NCBI GenBank assembly: GCA_963770915.1
Contig: CAVYRG010000001.1
Span: forward strand, 3,968,001-4,032,000
Direction: 5' to 3'
Length of the DNA stretch: 64,000 nt
From: PALSA-270 sp963770915
GTDB lineage: Bacteria > Acidobacteriota > Terriglobia > Terriglobales > Acidobacteriaceae
The notes under the pieces were generated by a model. It was not told the origin of the DNA. It saw only the letters and a list, made by a program, of their open reading frames with translations, and made no database searches. This document shows, in pieces, positions 52,164-59,992 of the stretch; position 1 is the first letter of the stretch, and the number at the start of each line of letters is the position of its first letter. The position numbers were made by a program, and so were the translations under genes.

Positions 52164-52649
52164 CTAATTGAACATCGCTCTCAGTCGCCGCAACGCCGCC
52201 AACGCCGCCGTATATCGCCCGTCGAGCGCGTAGGCGCGCGCGTAACACTGTTTGGCTTCCTGCCACCGGCGCTGATGCTCATAAACTCGTCCCAGGTTAA
52301 AGTGGGGATAGCAGCGAGCTTCGTAACGCTGGGCGGTCATGGCCTTTTTAAACCAGGGGATGGCCTCGTCCCATTTCTCTTGTTCAATCAGGTAAGCCCC
52401 GATATCGTTATAGGGATTGCCAAATTCCGGATCCACCCGGATGGCTTCCAAACATTCGGAAATGGCGCGCTTGAAGTCGCCGAGGAAGGAGTAGGTCCAG
52501 CCGCGGAAGGTATAAGCCTCGGCGGTAGGGAAGGCAGCGATCGAGCGGCTATAGAGTTCGATGGCCTGCTGAAACTGGCCCGACATCTGCAGCTCATAAG
52601 CCTTCTGAAAATACTCGGCGGCGGAGTGGCGGGAATCATCGTCCGACAT
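52164..52649 (-). CDS. Tetratricopeptide-repeat protein
   Basis: About 161 residues and almost only TPR units: AAEYFQKAYELQMSGQFQQAIELYSRSI; AYTFRGWTYSFLGDFKRAISECLEAI; GNPYNDIGAYLIEQEKWDEAIPWFKKAM; YPHFNLGRVYEHQRRWQEAKQCYARAY; TAALAALRRL. Each has the W/Y-G-A/F-P pattern. It is a cytoplasmic protein-protein scaffold; partner unknown. Start ATG 52649; ATG 52655 is possible. It diverges from the metalloprotease gene at 52661 with 11 bases between. Confidence 0.88.
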   Translation of the reverse strand: MSDDDSRHSAAEYFQKAYELQMSGQFQQAIELYSRSIAAFPTAEAYTFRGWTYSFLGDFKRAISECLEAIRVDPEFGNPYNDIGAYLIEQEKWDEAIPWFKKAMTAQRYEARCYPHFNLGRVYEHQRRWQEAKQCYARAYALDGRYTAALAALRRLRAMFN

Positions 52650-52660
52650 AAACACACCTA

Positions 52661-54217
52661 ATGAAAGAACCCAGGAAATTCTACCGAAAATTCACGGCCG
52701 GACTTTGCACAGCGTTGCTGCTGGCCGCGGCGGCTTGGGGGCAGACGCTCCCTCTCGCATCACAGACCGCTGCGGGAGAGGGAACGCCGCAGCAGGTGCC
52801 CGCGGCTTCCGGACAGAGTTCGGCAGGCCGGGAGAACCCGACCGCCGGCGGCGCGCAAACCGCGCCTCCCGCACTGACTGTCGAACACAAGATATCGCCC
52901 GAGGAAGCGCAGGAGCTTTTCCATGAGGTGGATAAGATCCTGAAATTCTCCAGCCAGGATTCGGGGCTTCCCATCAAGCACGAGGTCAAGCGGAAGCTGA
53001 CCAGCCGCGACGAACTGGAAGCTTACATGGTGAAGCATCTGTCTGATGACGAGGACGCAAAGCGGCTGCGCCGCTCGGAACTGGTGCTCAAGAAATTCGG
53101 TCTGCTGCCACGCGATTTCGATCTGGGGAGCTTCATGGTTTCCCTGCTGAAGGAGCAGGTGGCGGGCTACTACGACCCAAAGGCCAAAACCGTGAACCTG
53201 CTCGACTGGTTGGGTATCGAGCAGCAACGCCCGGTGTTGGCGCATGAGCTGACGCATGCTCTGCAAGATCAATCGTTCGGGCTGGAAAAGTGGCTGAAAG
53301 GCAACCGCGACTTGGTCGAGAAGCGCGCGGAACCCACTCCTGACGACATCGAGAATGACGAGATCAGCACCGCGCGGCAGGCGGTGGTGGAAGGGCAAGG
53401 GATGGTCGTGCTGCTCGATTACATGCTGGCGCCCTTCGGTCGAACTCTGCTCAGCTCGCCGGATGTCGCCGAGGCCTTAGAACAAGATATGCTCAAGGGC
53501 ACTCCGGACGCGCCGGAATTTCGCGATGCTCCCCTCTTCATCAAAGAGGAACTGACTTTTCCTTATCGCTACGGGCTGAGTTTTGAGGAGGCGCTGCTGC
53601 GTAGCGGCGGCAAGCAGAAGGCTTTCAAGGGCGCGCTTTCCAATCCGCCGCACAGCTCGCGGCAAATCATGGAGCCCCAGACTTATCTCTCGGGTGAGCA
53701 GATTCCTCCCATGCCCTTGCCTGACTTTAAGCAGGATTTCAAGGACTACAAGAAGTTCGACATCGGCGCGATGGGAGAGTTCGACGTCGCGGCACTGATG
53801 GATCAATACGTTGGCGAAGCTACTTCGCACGAGGTTTATCCGCATTGGCGGGGCGGCTACTATTACGCCGTGCAGCAGAAAGATCAGAAGGGCCCTTCTG
53901 CAATCGGCCTGCTTTTTGTTTCGCGCTGGTCGGACGCGGCGAGCGCAGCGCGGTTTGCCGTGATCTACGCCGGATCGCTGGCCAAGCGCTATCAGCACGT
54001 GCATGGTGTCGCGCAGCAGGGACGGAAGACGTTGGAGGAGGAAGACCTGGAATCGCTGAAGAACCTGACTGGAGAACACGCCTGGCAGACCGAGGAAGGC
54101 AACGTGACGATCAACGTCGAAGGTGACACGGTGATGGTCACGGAGAGCCTGGATGCGGCCACTACTAAGAAATTGGAGGGAGAAGTGTTCGCGGCGGCGA
54201 CGGGCGCGGGGAAGTGA
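52661..54217 (+). CDS. Secreted zinc metalloprotease-like protein (HELTH)
   Basis: 518 residues with a signal peptide (MKEPRKFYRKFTAGLCTALLLAAAAWG) and a Pro/Gln/Ala-rich linker to residue ~70. The active site is HELTH at 195-199 (LAHELTHALQDQSF), with a possible third ligand in AVVEGQGMVV near residue 243. Upstream AGYYDPKAKTVNLLDW resembles conserved blocks of uncharacterised metallopeptidases. The rest lacks known domains. Function unknown but probably cleaves envelope or extracellular proteins. It is followed by a 367-base gene-poor region. Confidence 0.72.
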   Translation: MKEPRKFYRKFTAGLCTALLLAAAAWGQTLPLASQTAAGEGTPQQVPAASGQSSAGRENPTAGGAQTAPPALTVEHKISPEEAQELFHEVDKILKFSSQDSGLPIKHEVKRKLTSRDELEAYMVKHLSDDEDAKRLRRSELVLKKFGLLPRDFDLGSFMVSLLKEQVAGYYDPKAKTVNLLDWLGIEQQRPVLAHELTHALQDQSFGLEKWLKGNRDLVEKRAEPTPDDIENDEISTARQAVVEGQGMVVLLDYMLAPFGRTLLSSPDVAEALEQDMLKGTPDAPEFRDAPLFIKEELTFPYRYGLSFEEALLRSGGKQKAFKGALSNPPHSSRQIMEPQTYLSGEQIPPMPLPDFKQDFKDYKKFDIGAMGEFDVAALMDQYVGEATSHEVYPHWRGGYYYAVQQKDQKGPSAIGLLFVSRWSDAASAARFAVIYAGSLAKRYQHVHGVAQQGRKTLEEEDLESLKNLTGEHAWQTEEGNVTINVEGDTVMVTESLDAATTKKLEGEVFAAATGAGK

Positions 54218-54584
54218 ATAGCCGAGGAACGTGGGCGGTGTTGATGACGGGACAGCGCTGGAAACGAATGCCGAGCACGACGCGGAAGCGTCCGGCTTCA
54301 GCCGGACGAATGATTCGCTTTCCCAATAGGCTTTAGCCGCCGCCGGATGAATCGCCACAGCGGCTCAAGCCACTTTCGTTAACCGCGCGCCTATTCACCC
54401 GGCCGAAAGCCGAGTGCTTCCACAATGCCCCATGCAGCTTTAGTTGTGTGCGCTTGGGTACGAGGCTCTTTTCGAATACCCGATGAAATACCCTGCTGGC
54501 AGGCCTTTAGGCATGCAAGGCTCGGGCAGCCGTTCTGTATAATCACGAGTTCGTACCATCTAACGGAGACCAGCAGGAGGGCCT
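54218..54584. other. Gene-free region with REP-like palindromes and the mtnP promoter
   Basis: Contains GTCCGGCT-TC-AGCCGGAC (54290-54307), GGCT-TT-AGCC (54329-54338), GGCT-CA-AGCC (54362-54371) and the GGCCGAAAGCC block at 54400-54434. These are short GGCTnnAGCC-type palindromes. No gene is apparent. The right end holds the mtnP promoter and ribosome binding site. Confidence 0.65.
54514..54543 (+). promoter_or_regulatory. Candidate promoter for mtnP
   Basis: A perfect TATAAT -10 lies at 54538-54543, with a weak -35 (TGCAAG) about 18 bases before. It is ~40 bases upstream of the TTG start of mtnP. Confidence 0.5.
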
Positions 54585-55460
54585 TTGCCGCAAGCGGAAA
54601 TCGGCATCATCGGGGGCAGCGGGCTCTATTCCATGCCCGGGCTTGGCAAACTGAAGGAAGTCCGGCTCAAAACGCCGTTTGGCGCGCCTTCCGACGCCTA
54701 TGTCCTGGGAACGCTGGAGGGGCGCAAGGTCGCCTTCCTGGCCCGCCACGGGCGCGGCCACCGCATTCTGCCCAGCGAACTGAATTTCCGCGCCAATATT
54801 CACGGCTTCAAGCAACTGGGAGCGGAGCGGATCGTCTCCGTTTCCGCTGTCGGCTCGCTCAAAGAAGAGCACAAGCCTCTCGACTTCGTAATCCCCGACC
54901 AGTTTTTCGACCGCACCCGGCATCGCATTGACACGTTTTTCGGGAACGGCGTGGTTGCGCACATCAGTTTCGGCGATCCCATCTGCGGCGAGCTGGCGGG
55001 CGTGGTCGAAGCGGCATGCAAAACGGTGGGCGTCACCGGCAAACGCGGCGGGACCTACCTTTGCATGGAAGGGCCGCAGTTTTCCACCAAGGCGGAATCG
55101 AAGGTCTACCGCAGCTGGGGCATGGATGTGATCGGCATGACCAATCTGCAGGAAGCCAAGCTGGCGCGCGAAGCGGAGCTTTGCTACGTCAGCATCTCCA
55201 TGGTTACCGACTACGACTGCTGGCATCCAGGGCATGACGCGGTGACTGTGGATCAAATTATCGCCGTACTGATGAAGAACGCGGAAAATGCGACCAAGGT
55301 TCTGCGCCAAACTGTGGCGACCATGCCGGCGGGCCGAAGCTGCAAATGCGGCTCGGCATTAGCCCACGCCATTCTTACCGACCCTAAGAAAATACCGGCG
55401 GCCACGCGGAAGAAACTGAAACTCATCCTCGGCAAATATCTCAAGGACAAGAAAGCATGA
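54585..55460 (+). CDS. mtnP: S-methyl-5'-thioadenosine phosphorylase
   Basis: 291 residues. The phosphate-binding IIGGSGLYSMPG, the FLARHGRGHRILPSELNFRANIHG block, VSAVGSLKEEHKPLDFVIPDQFFDRT, the purine-site GGTYLCMEGPQFSTKAESKVYRSWGMDVIGMT and VSISMVTDYDCWH are the phosphorylase signature. It cleaves methylthioadenosine to adenine and methylthioribose-1-phosphate. The TTG start at 54585 is supported by AGGAGGG just upstream. The stop overlaps the kinase ATG (ATGA). Adenine and sugar salvage could be coordinated with the next gene. Confidence 0.93.
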   Translation: MPQAEIGIIGGSGLYSMPGLGKLKEVRLKTPFGAPSDAYVLGTLEGRKVAFLARHGRGHRILPSELNFRANIHGFKQLGAERIVSVSAVGSLKEEHKPLDFVIPDQFFDRTRHRIDTFFGNGVVAHISFGDPICGELAGVVEAACKTVGVTGKRGGTYLCMEGPQFSTKAESKVYRSWGMDVIGMTNLQEAKLAREAELCYVSISMVTDYDCWHPGHDAVTVDQIIAVLMKNAENATKVLRQTVATMPAGRSCKCGSALAHAILTDPKKIPAATRKKLKLILGKYLKDKKA

Positions 55461-56380
55461 GCATTCTGGCGGTAGGATCTATTGCCTTCGATTCCATCGC
55501 TACGCCTTCCGGGCGAGTGGACAACATGCTGGGCGGCTCGGCCACATACTTTTCGCTCGCCGCCAGTTACTTTACGGATGTGCGCGTCGTGGCCGTGGTG
55601 GGAGAAGACTTCACTGCCGAGCATGAGAACGTGCTCAAGCGCCGCGGCGTCGACACGCGCGGCATTGAACACGCCAAAGGCAAAACCTTCCGCTGGGGCG
55701 GGCAGTATATGGAAAATCTGAATGAAGCCAAGACGGACTTTACCGAGCTGAATGTGTTCGAGCGCTTCCAGCCGCACATTCCGCCGGAATACGCCGACTC
55801 GAGCTTTCTTTTTCTGGGCAATATCCATCCCAGCCTGCAGGCCGCAGTGAGGCTCGAGATGGATGGAGTGCGTATGACCGGCGGCGACACCATGAATTTC
55901 TGGATTCAGGGCGCACACCAGGAACTGCTCGAAACATTGAAGCTGGTGAACGTGCTGCTGATCAATGACGGTGAGGCCAAAATGCTGGCGGGAGAAAAGA
56001 GTCTTCCCCGCGCAGCGCGGAAGGTGCTCGCCATGGGGCCTCAGGCGGTGGTCATCAAGCACGGCGAGTACGGGGCGACGATCTTCTTTCGCGAAGGCGC
56101 CTTCGGTATCGGCAGGCACCCATTTCGCGCGCCCACCTTGCCCATTGACGAAGTGAAAGATCCAACCGGTGCGGGCGATTCCTTCGCCGGCGGGTTCATG
56201 GGCTACATCGCTTCGCAAGAGGTTCTGAACCGCGAAGTGCTGAAGCGGGCCCTGTTTTATGGGGGCGTGATGGGATCGTTCGCTGTGGAGCGATTCGGAA
56301 CCGAGCGGCTGCAGTCGCTGGACCGCGAAGAAATCGAAGGCCGCTTCCAAATCTTCCGTGAGTTGACCCGCCTGGAATGA
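55457..56380 (+). CDS. PfkB-family carbohydrate/nucleoside kinase
   Basis: 307 residues. Ribokinase fold with GGSATYFSLAASYF near the N-terminus and the ATP/anion-hole motif DPTGAGDSFAGGFM, catalytic Asp241. The middle part (DSSFLFLGNIHPSLQAAV; LLINDGEAKMLAGE; VVIKHGEYGATIFF) is common to the family. It phosphorylates a sugar, ribose-like compound or nucleoside. Being coupled to mtnP by ATGA and to the next gene the same way suggests a salvage role, for example adenosine or a methylthioribose-derived sugar (inference). Confidence 0.85.
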   Translation: MSILAVGSIAFDSIATPSGRVDNMLGGSATYFSLAASYFTDVRVVAVVGEDFTAEHENVLKRRGVDTRGIEHAKGKTFRWGGQYMENLNEAKTDFTELNVFERFQPHIPPEYADSSFLFLGNIHPSLQAAVRLEMDGVRMTGGDTMNFWIQGAHQELLETLKLVNVLLINDGEAKMLAGEKSLPRAARKVLAMGPQAVVIKHGEYGATIFFREGAFGIGRHPFRAPTLPIDEVKDPTGAGDSFAGGFMGYIASQEVLNREVLKRALFYGGVMGSFAVERFGTERLQSLDREEIEGRFQIFRELTRLE

Positions 56381-58035
56381 AGCGCCCTGTCGACCGCAAC
56401 TGGGACCACGAGACCATGCTCGTGGTTTGGCTGGCGGGCTTCGTTTCGGTTGTTTCCTTCTTTTACTGCCTGCGGCATGGCGACGTGCTGCTCTATGGCG
56501 ACGCCGTGGCCCATATCAACATCGCCCGGCGCGTATTTGATTCCCGCACTCCTGGCTTGTTGCAGTTGGGCACGGTGTGGCTGCCCCTGCCGCATCTGCT
56601 GATGATCCCGTTCCTGCTCTCGGTCGCATGGTGGCAAACCGGGGTGGGCGGATCGATTCCTTCCCTAGCGGCCTACGTCTTTGGAGCGATAGGAATTTTC
56701 CGCCTTCTTCGCGGTTGTCTGGATGCTCATGCCGAAACCGGGTTTGGAGTCGCACGATCCGCGGCGTGGCTGGGAGTATTGATCTACCTCGCCAATCCAA
56801 ATTTGATTTATCTACAAACCACGGCTATGACGGAGGCGCTTTATCTCTGCCTGTTCGTGTGGGCCGTGGGTTATTGCAGCGAATTCGTTCAGGCTGTCGA
56901 GGCGGCACAGGAGACCGATGCCCGATCATCGCTTCTGAAGTGCGGCTTGTGCCTGGCGGGGGCTTGCCTCACCCGCTATGACGGATGGTTTCTGGCGACA
57001 GCCGCGGTTGTTGCGGTTTTGCTGACGGCGTGGAAGGCGAGGGCGCGCGTCAAACCGATGCGACTTGGCCTTGCACGATTCGCCGTGCTTGCAGCAGCCG
57101 CGCCGGTTCTCTGGCTGGCATACAACGCGGCGGTCTATCGCAACCCGCTTGAATTTTCTAACGGCCCGTATTCGGCAAAAGCCATCGAGCAGAAGACCGC
57201 CACGCCGGGGGCTCCGCCGCATCCGGGCGCAGCGAATTTGCCTGTGGCGGTGGCCTATTTTCTCAAGTCGGGCGAGTTGAATCTCGCGAAAGGGAACTGG
57301 GGCCGGTTGTGGATACTGCTGGCGGTGGTGGCGCTGGGTTTGGGTGTGGTTCGGGGGCAGCGCCGCTTCTGGCCATTGCTTTTGCTTTGGGTTCCGTTAC
57401 CCTTCTACACGCTTTCGATCGCATACGGCGGCGTGCCGATTTTTCTTCCACCCTGGTGGCCTTATTCGATCTATAACGCCCGCTACGGGCTGCAACTGCT
57501 GCCCGCATTCGCTGCCTCTGCTGCAGTCGTTGCGTACTGCACCGCGGGATTCCCGAAAAATGAAAAACGCAGACTTATTCCCGCCGGGGTTTTGCTGCTT
57601 TGCGCCGCTGCCGGCTACGCTTCGGTATGGTGGGGGCAACCCATCTGCTTCCGCGAAGCGTGGATCAACTCCCGAACCCGGCAATCGCTCGACCATGAAG
57701 TCGCCCGCGTGCTGAAAGAGCTGCCGCCGCAATCCGCGTTTCTAATGTATTTGGGCGACCATCCTGGAGCGCTCGAAGACGCCGGAATTCCGCTGCGCCG
57801 GGTGATCTACGAAGGCAATCACCGAACGTGGGTGCAGCCTTCCGACCCGCAGGGGCTGTGGGAGCAGGCTCTGGCGGATCCAGGCAAATATGTGGATTTC
57901 GTGATTGCGTTCGACGGCGATCCCACGGCGCTCGGAGTGCAGAAGCAGGGGCTAACTTCGCTGGTGGTGTTGCACGTCACCGGGCAACCCCGCGCCGTCA
58001 TTTACCGCGCGCGGAGTACGGCGTTGGACTACTGA
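56377..58035 (+). CDS. GT39-like integral membrane glycosyltransferase/dolichyl-phosphate mannosyltransferase-like protein
   Basis: 552 residues. Start-proximal segment LLYGDAVAHINIARRVFDSRTPGLLQLGTVWLPLPHLLMIP with acidic residue and His in the first lumenal loop is typical of the GT39/ArnT-like family. About ten further membrane helices follow (WLGVLIYLANPNLIYLQTTAMTEALYLCLFVWAVGY; ILLAVVALGLGVV; LQLLPAFAASAAVVAYC), ending in a soluble C-terminal domain. It probably transfers a sugar from a lipid carrier on the outer face of the membrane. ATG 56377 overlaps the PfkB kinase stop. Confidence 0.8.
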   Translation: MKRPVDRNWDHETMLVVWLAGFVSVVSFFYCLRHGDVLLYGDAVAHINIARRVFDSRTPGLLQLGTVWLPLPHLLMIPFLLSVAWWQTGVGGSIPSLAAYVFGAIGIFRLLRGCLDAHAETGFGVARSAAWLGVLIYLANPNLIYLQTTAMTEALYLCLFVWAVGYCSEFVQAVEAAQETDARSSLLKCGLCLAGACLTRYDGWFLATAAVVAVLLTAWKARARVKPMRLGLARFAVLAAAAPVLWLAYNAAVYRNPLEFSNGPYSAKAIEQKTATPGAPPHPGAANLPVAVAYFLKSGELNLAKGNWGRLWILLAVVALGLGVVRGQRRFWPLLLLWVPLPFYTLSIAYGGVPIFLPPWWPYSIYNARYGLQLLPAFAASAAVVAYCTAGFPKNEKRRLIPAGVLLLCAAAGYASVWWGQPICFREAWINSRTRQSLDHEVARVLKELPPQSAFLMYLGDHPGALEDAGIPLRRVIYEGNHRTWVQPSDPQGLWEQALADPGKYVDFVIAFDGDPTALGVQKQGLTSLVVLHVTGQPRAVIYRARSTALDY

Positions 58036-58160
58036 CGAATGAATAAACTGGGCGCGGAAGTTGAGGGTTGCCCAAGTTGGTTTCCCTGCCGGAACCTGCG
58101 TCGATGGCACGGTTTGGCAATGCTAAAATCCAATCACTCTTGATCTCAGCAAACCCACAA

Positions 58161-58970
58161 ATGAGCACCTCGACTTTTGGCGGTTCATCTCTGACGATTC
58201 CGTTCGTGAAGGCGAGCGCCTGTGGAAATGATTTTTTGATCATCGACGGCGCGCGCGCGCCGGAAAATCTCGCCGAGTTCAGCCGCCATATTTGCGATCG
58301 CCACGAAGGTGTAGGCGCCGATGGCGTGGAATGGCTCTTCCCTGCGCAGGACGCCGACGTCCACGCCCGGCTGTTCAATGCCGACGGTTCGGAAGCAGAA
58401 ATCTCCGGCAATGGCACGCGTTGTGTGGCAGCCTATCTGTGCTCCGAAGAAGAGCGCGAGAAGGTAGTGATTCGCACCGGCGCCGGCCTGAAGACCTGCA
58501 CGCTTACGGCGCGCCGCGATGCATGCTACGAGTTCGAGATCGCCATGGGAGAGCCGGAAGTGGGTGAAGAGTTCGGTCTTCGATTGGCATTCGGCGAAGT
58601 GCGCGGGACTCCGGTTTCCATGGGCAATCCGCACTACGTCATGTTCATGCCGGAATTTGCCGAAGGCTGGCAGAATGGAGCCGCGGAGATTGGACGGCAT
58701 CGCGATTTTAGCAACGGGGTCAATGTTGAGCTTGTGGTGGTTCGCGACAAAGAGAATATTGAGGCGAGATTCTTCGAGCGCGGAGTAGGAGAAACACAGT
58801 CTTCCGGCACTGGATCATGCGCCGCCGCGGTGGCGGCGATCTTCACGCGTCGCGCCGAATCGCCGGTGCAAGTTCACGCACCGGGTGGTGTGCAGATCGT
58901 CCGCTGGGAGCGCGAGGTTTACCTGCGAGGCGCCGCGCAACTGGTTTGCCGCGGTGAGTTCTTTGCTTGA
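58161..58970 (+). CDS. dapF: Diaminopimelate epimerase-like protein with both catalytic cysteines replaced by serine
   Basis: 269 residues, full length for DapF. Family landmarks: FVKASACGNDF, HICDRHEGVGADG, LFNADGSEAEISGNGTRCVAAYL, VSMGNPHYVMFM, FSNGVNVELV, and FFERGVGETQSSGTGSCAAA. In standard DapF the two residues that swap the alpha proton are Cys (QCGNG and ACGSG); here they are Ser82 (TCC, 58404) and Ser215 (TCC, 58803). The fold is complete, so it may still epimerise DAP poorly, or act on another substrate. ATG 58161 begins the fold. It is the head of a run with ldcA and mpl. A TGCTAAAAT extended -10 lies at 58121-58129. Confidence 0.85.
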   Translation: MSTSTFGGSSLTIPFVKASACGNDFLIIDGARAPENLAEFSRHICDRHEGVGADGVEWLFPAQDADVHARLFNADGSEAEISGNGTRCVAAYLCSEEEREKVVIRTGAGLKTCTLTARRDACYEFEIAMGEPEVGEEFGLRLAFGEVRGTPVSMGNPHYVMFMPEFAEGWQNGAAEIGRHRDFSNGVNVELVVVRDKENIEARFFERGVGETQSSGTGSCAAAVAAIFTRRAESPVQVHAPGGVQIVRWEREVYLRGAAQLVCRGEFFA

Positions 58971-59992
58971 TGGTCCCCAGCGATATTACTAAGAGCGTTC
59001 CGCTAGACTTTGAGATGGCGCCGAAATCGCAGATCCCGCGCATCAAACCGCCCGCCCTGCAACGCGGAGACACGGTCGGCATTGTCGCTCCGGCGAGCAA
59101 TATTAAGCGTGACGCACTGGAGGCTGGATGCCGGCGCCTGCGTGACCTGGGATACAAACCTTTCTACTTCGATTCCATCTTCGAGCAGGATCTGTATTTC
59201 GCCGGATCGCTTGAGCGGCGCGCCCGGGAGCTGGAAGAAATGTTCATTCGCGCCGATGTGAAGGCGATTCTCTGCGCCCGCGGAGGCTATGGGTCGAATT
59301 ATCTGCTGGGAGTGCTCGACCGCCTGAAGATCGAGCGCCATCCTAAGATATTTTGCGGCTATAGCGACGTCACTACTCTATTGACATACTTTGCCGATGT
59401 CGCCGGCTTCGTGACTTTCCACGGGCCGATGGTCGCGAAAGACTTCGCCCTTGACGATGGAGTTGACTTGCCCGCCTGGGAGTCCGCTTTGGGCGGGATT
59501 TCTGCCTGGGAACTAGACTTGAGTGCAGCGTCGGGAGTGATGCCGCTCATAGAAGGCACGGCCGAAGGAATTCTTTACGGCGGCTGTCTTTCCATACTCG
59601 CGGCGTCGCTAGGCACGCCCTACGAAGTTCAGACGGCCGGTACGATTCTGTTTCTCGAAGATGTAGGCGAGCCGCCGTACAGGATCGACCGCATGCTGAT
59701 GCAGTTAAAGCTGGCGGGCAAGTTGTCCGATGTGCGAGGCATCATCTTCGGCGAAATGCTGGACTGCGTTCAGACTGCAAATCAAGGCTACACTTTGGAA
59801 GAAGTGATCCAGCGCGTGCTCGGCGATCTGCGCGTGCCAGTGGCTTTTGGCCTCCGCTCGGGGCACGTATCAGGGCGCAATATCACACTGCCGATCGGTG
59901 TGCGCGCCGCTTTGACCGTGGGCGGGGAAGGAAAACTGAGAATTGTAGAGTCGGCAACAGAGGCTGTTTCCGTCCCCTCGGCAAAAGTATGA
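58970..59992 (+). CDS. ldcA: LD-carboxypeptidase (murein tetrapeptide carboxypeptidase), S66 family
   Basis: About 340 residues. S66 catalytic set: nucleophile Ser in ARGGYGSNYLL/GYSDVTTLL region, glutamate in ILFLEDVGEPPYRIDRML and His in RSGHVSGRNITLP. The enzyme removes D-Ala from murein tetrapeptide, giving tripeptide for recycling. ATG 58970 overlaps the DapF stop; ATG 59012 is a later option. Its stop overlaps the mpl ATG (ATGA), a strong sign of functional linkage. Confidence 0.9.
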   Translation: MVPSDITKSVPLDFEMAPKSQIPRIKPPALQRGDTVGIVAPASNIKRDALEAGCRRLRDLGYKPFYFDSIFEQDLYFAGSLERRARELEEMFIRADVKAILCARGGYGSNYLLGVLDRLKIERHPKIFCGYSDVTTLLTYFADVAGFVTFHGPMVAKDFALDDGVDLPAWESALGGISAWELDLSAASGVMPLIEGTAEGILYGGCLSILAASLGTPYEVQTAGTILFLEDVGEPPYRIDRMLMQLKLAGKLSDVRGIIFGEMLDCVQTANQGYTLEEVIQRVLGDLRVPVAFGLRSGHVSGRNITLPIGVRAALTVGGEGKLRIVESATEAVSVPSAKV

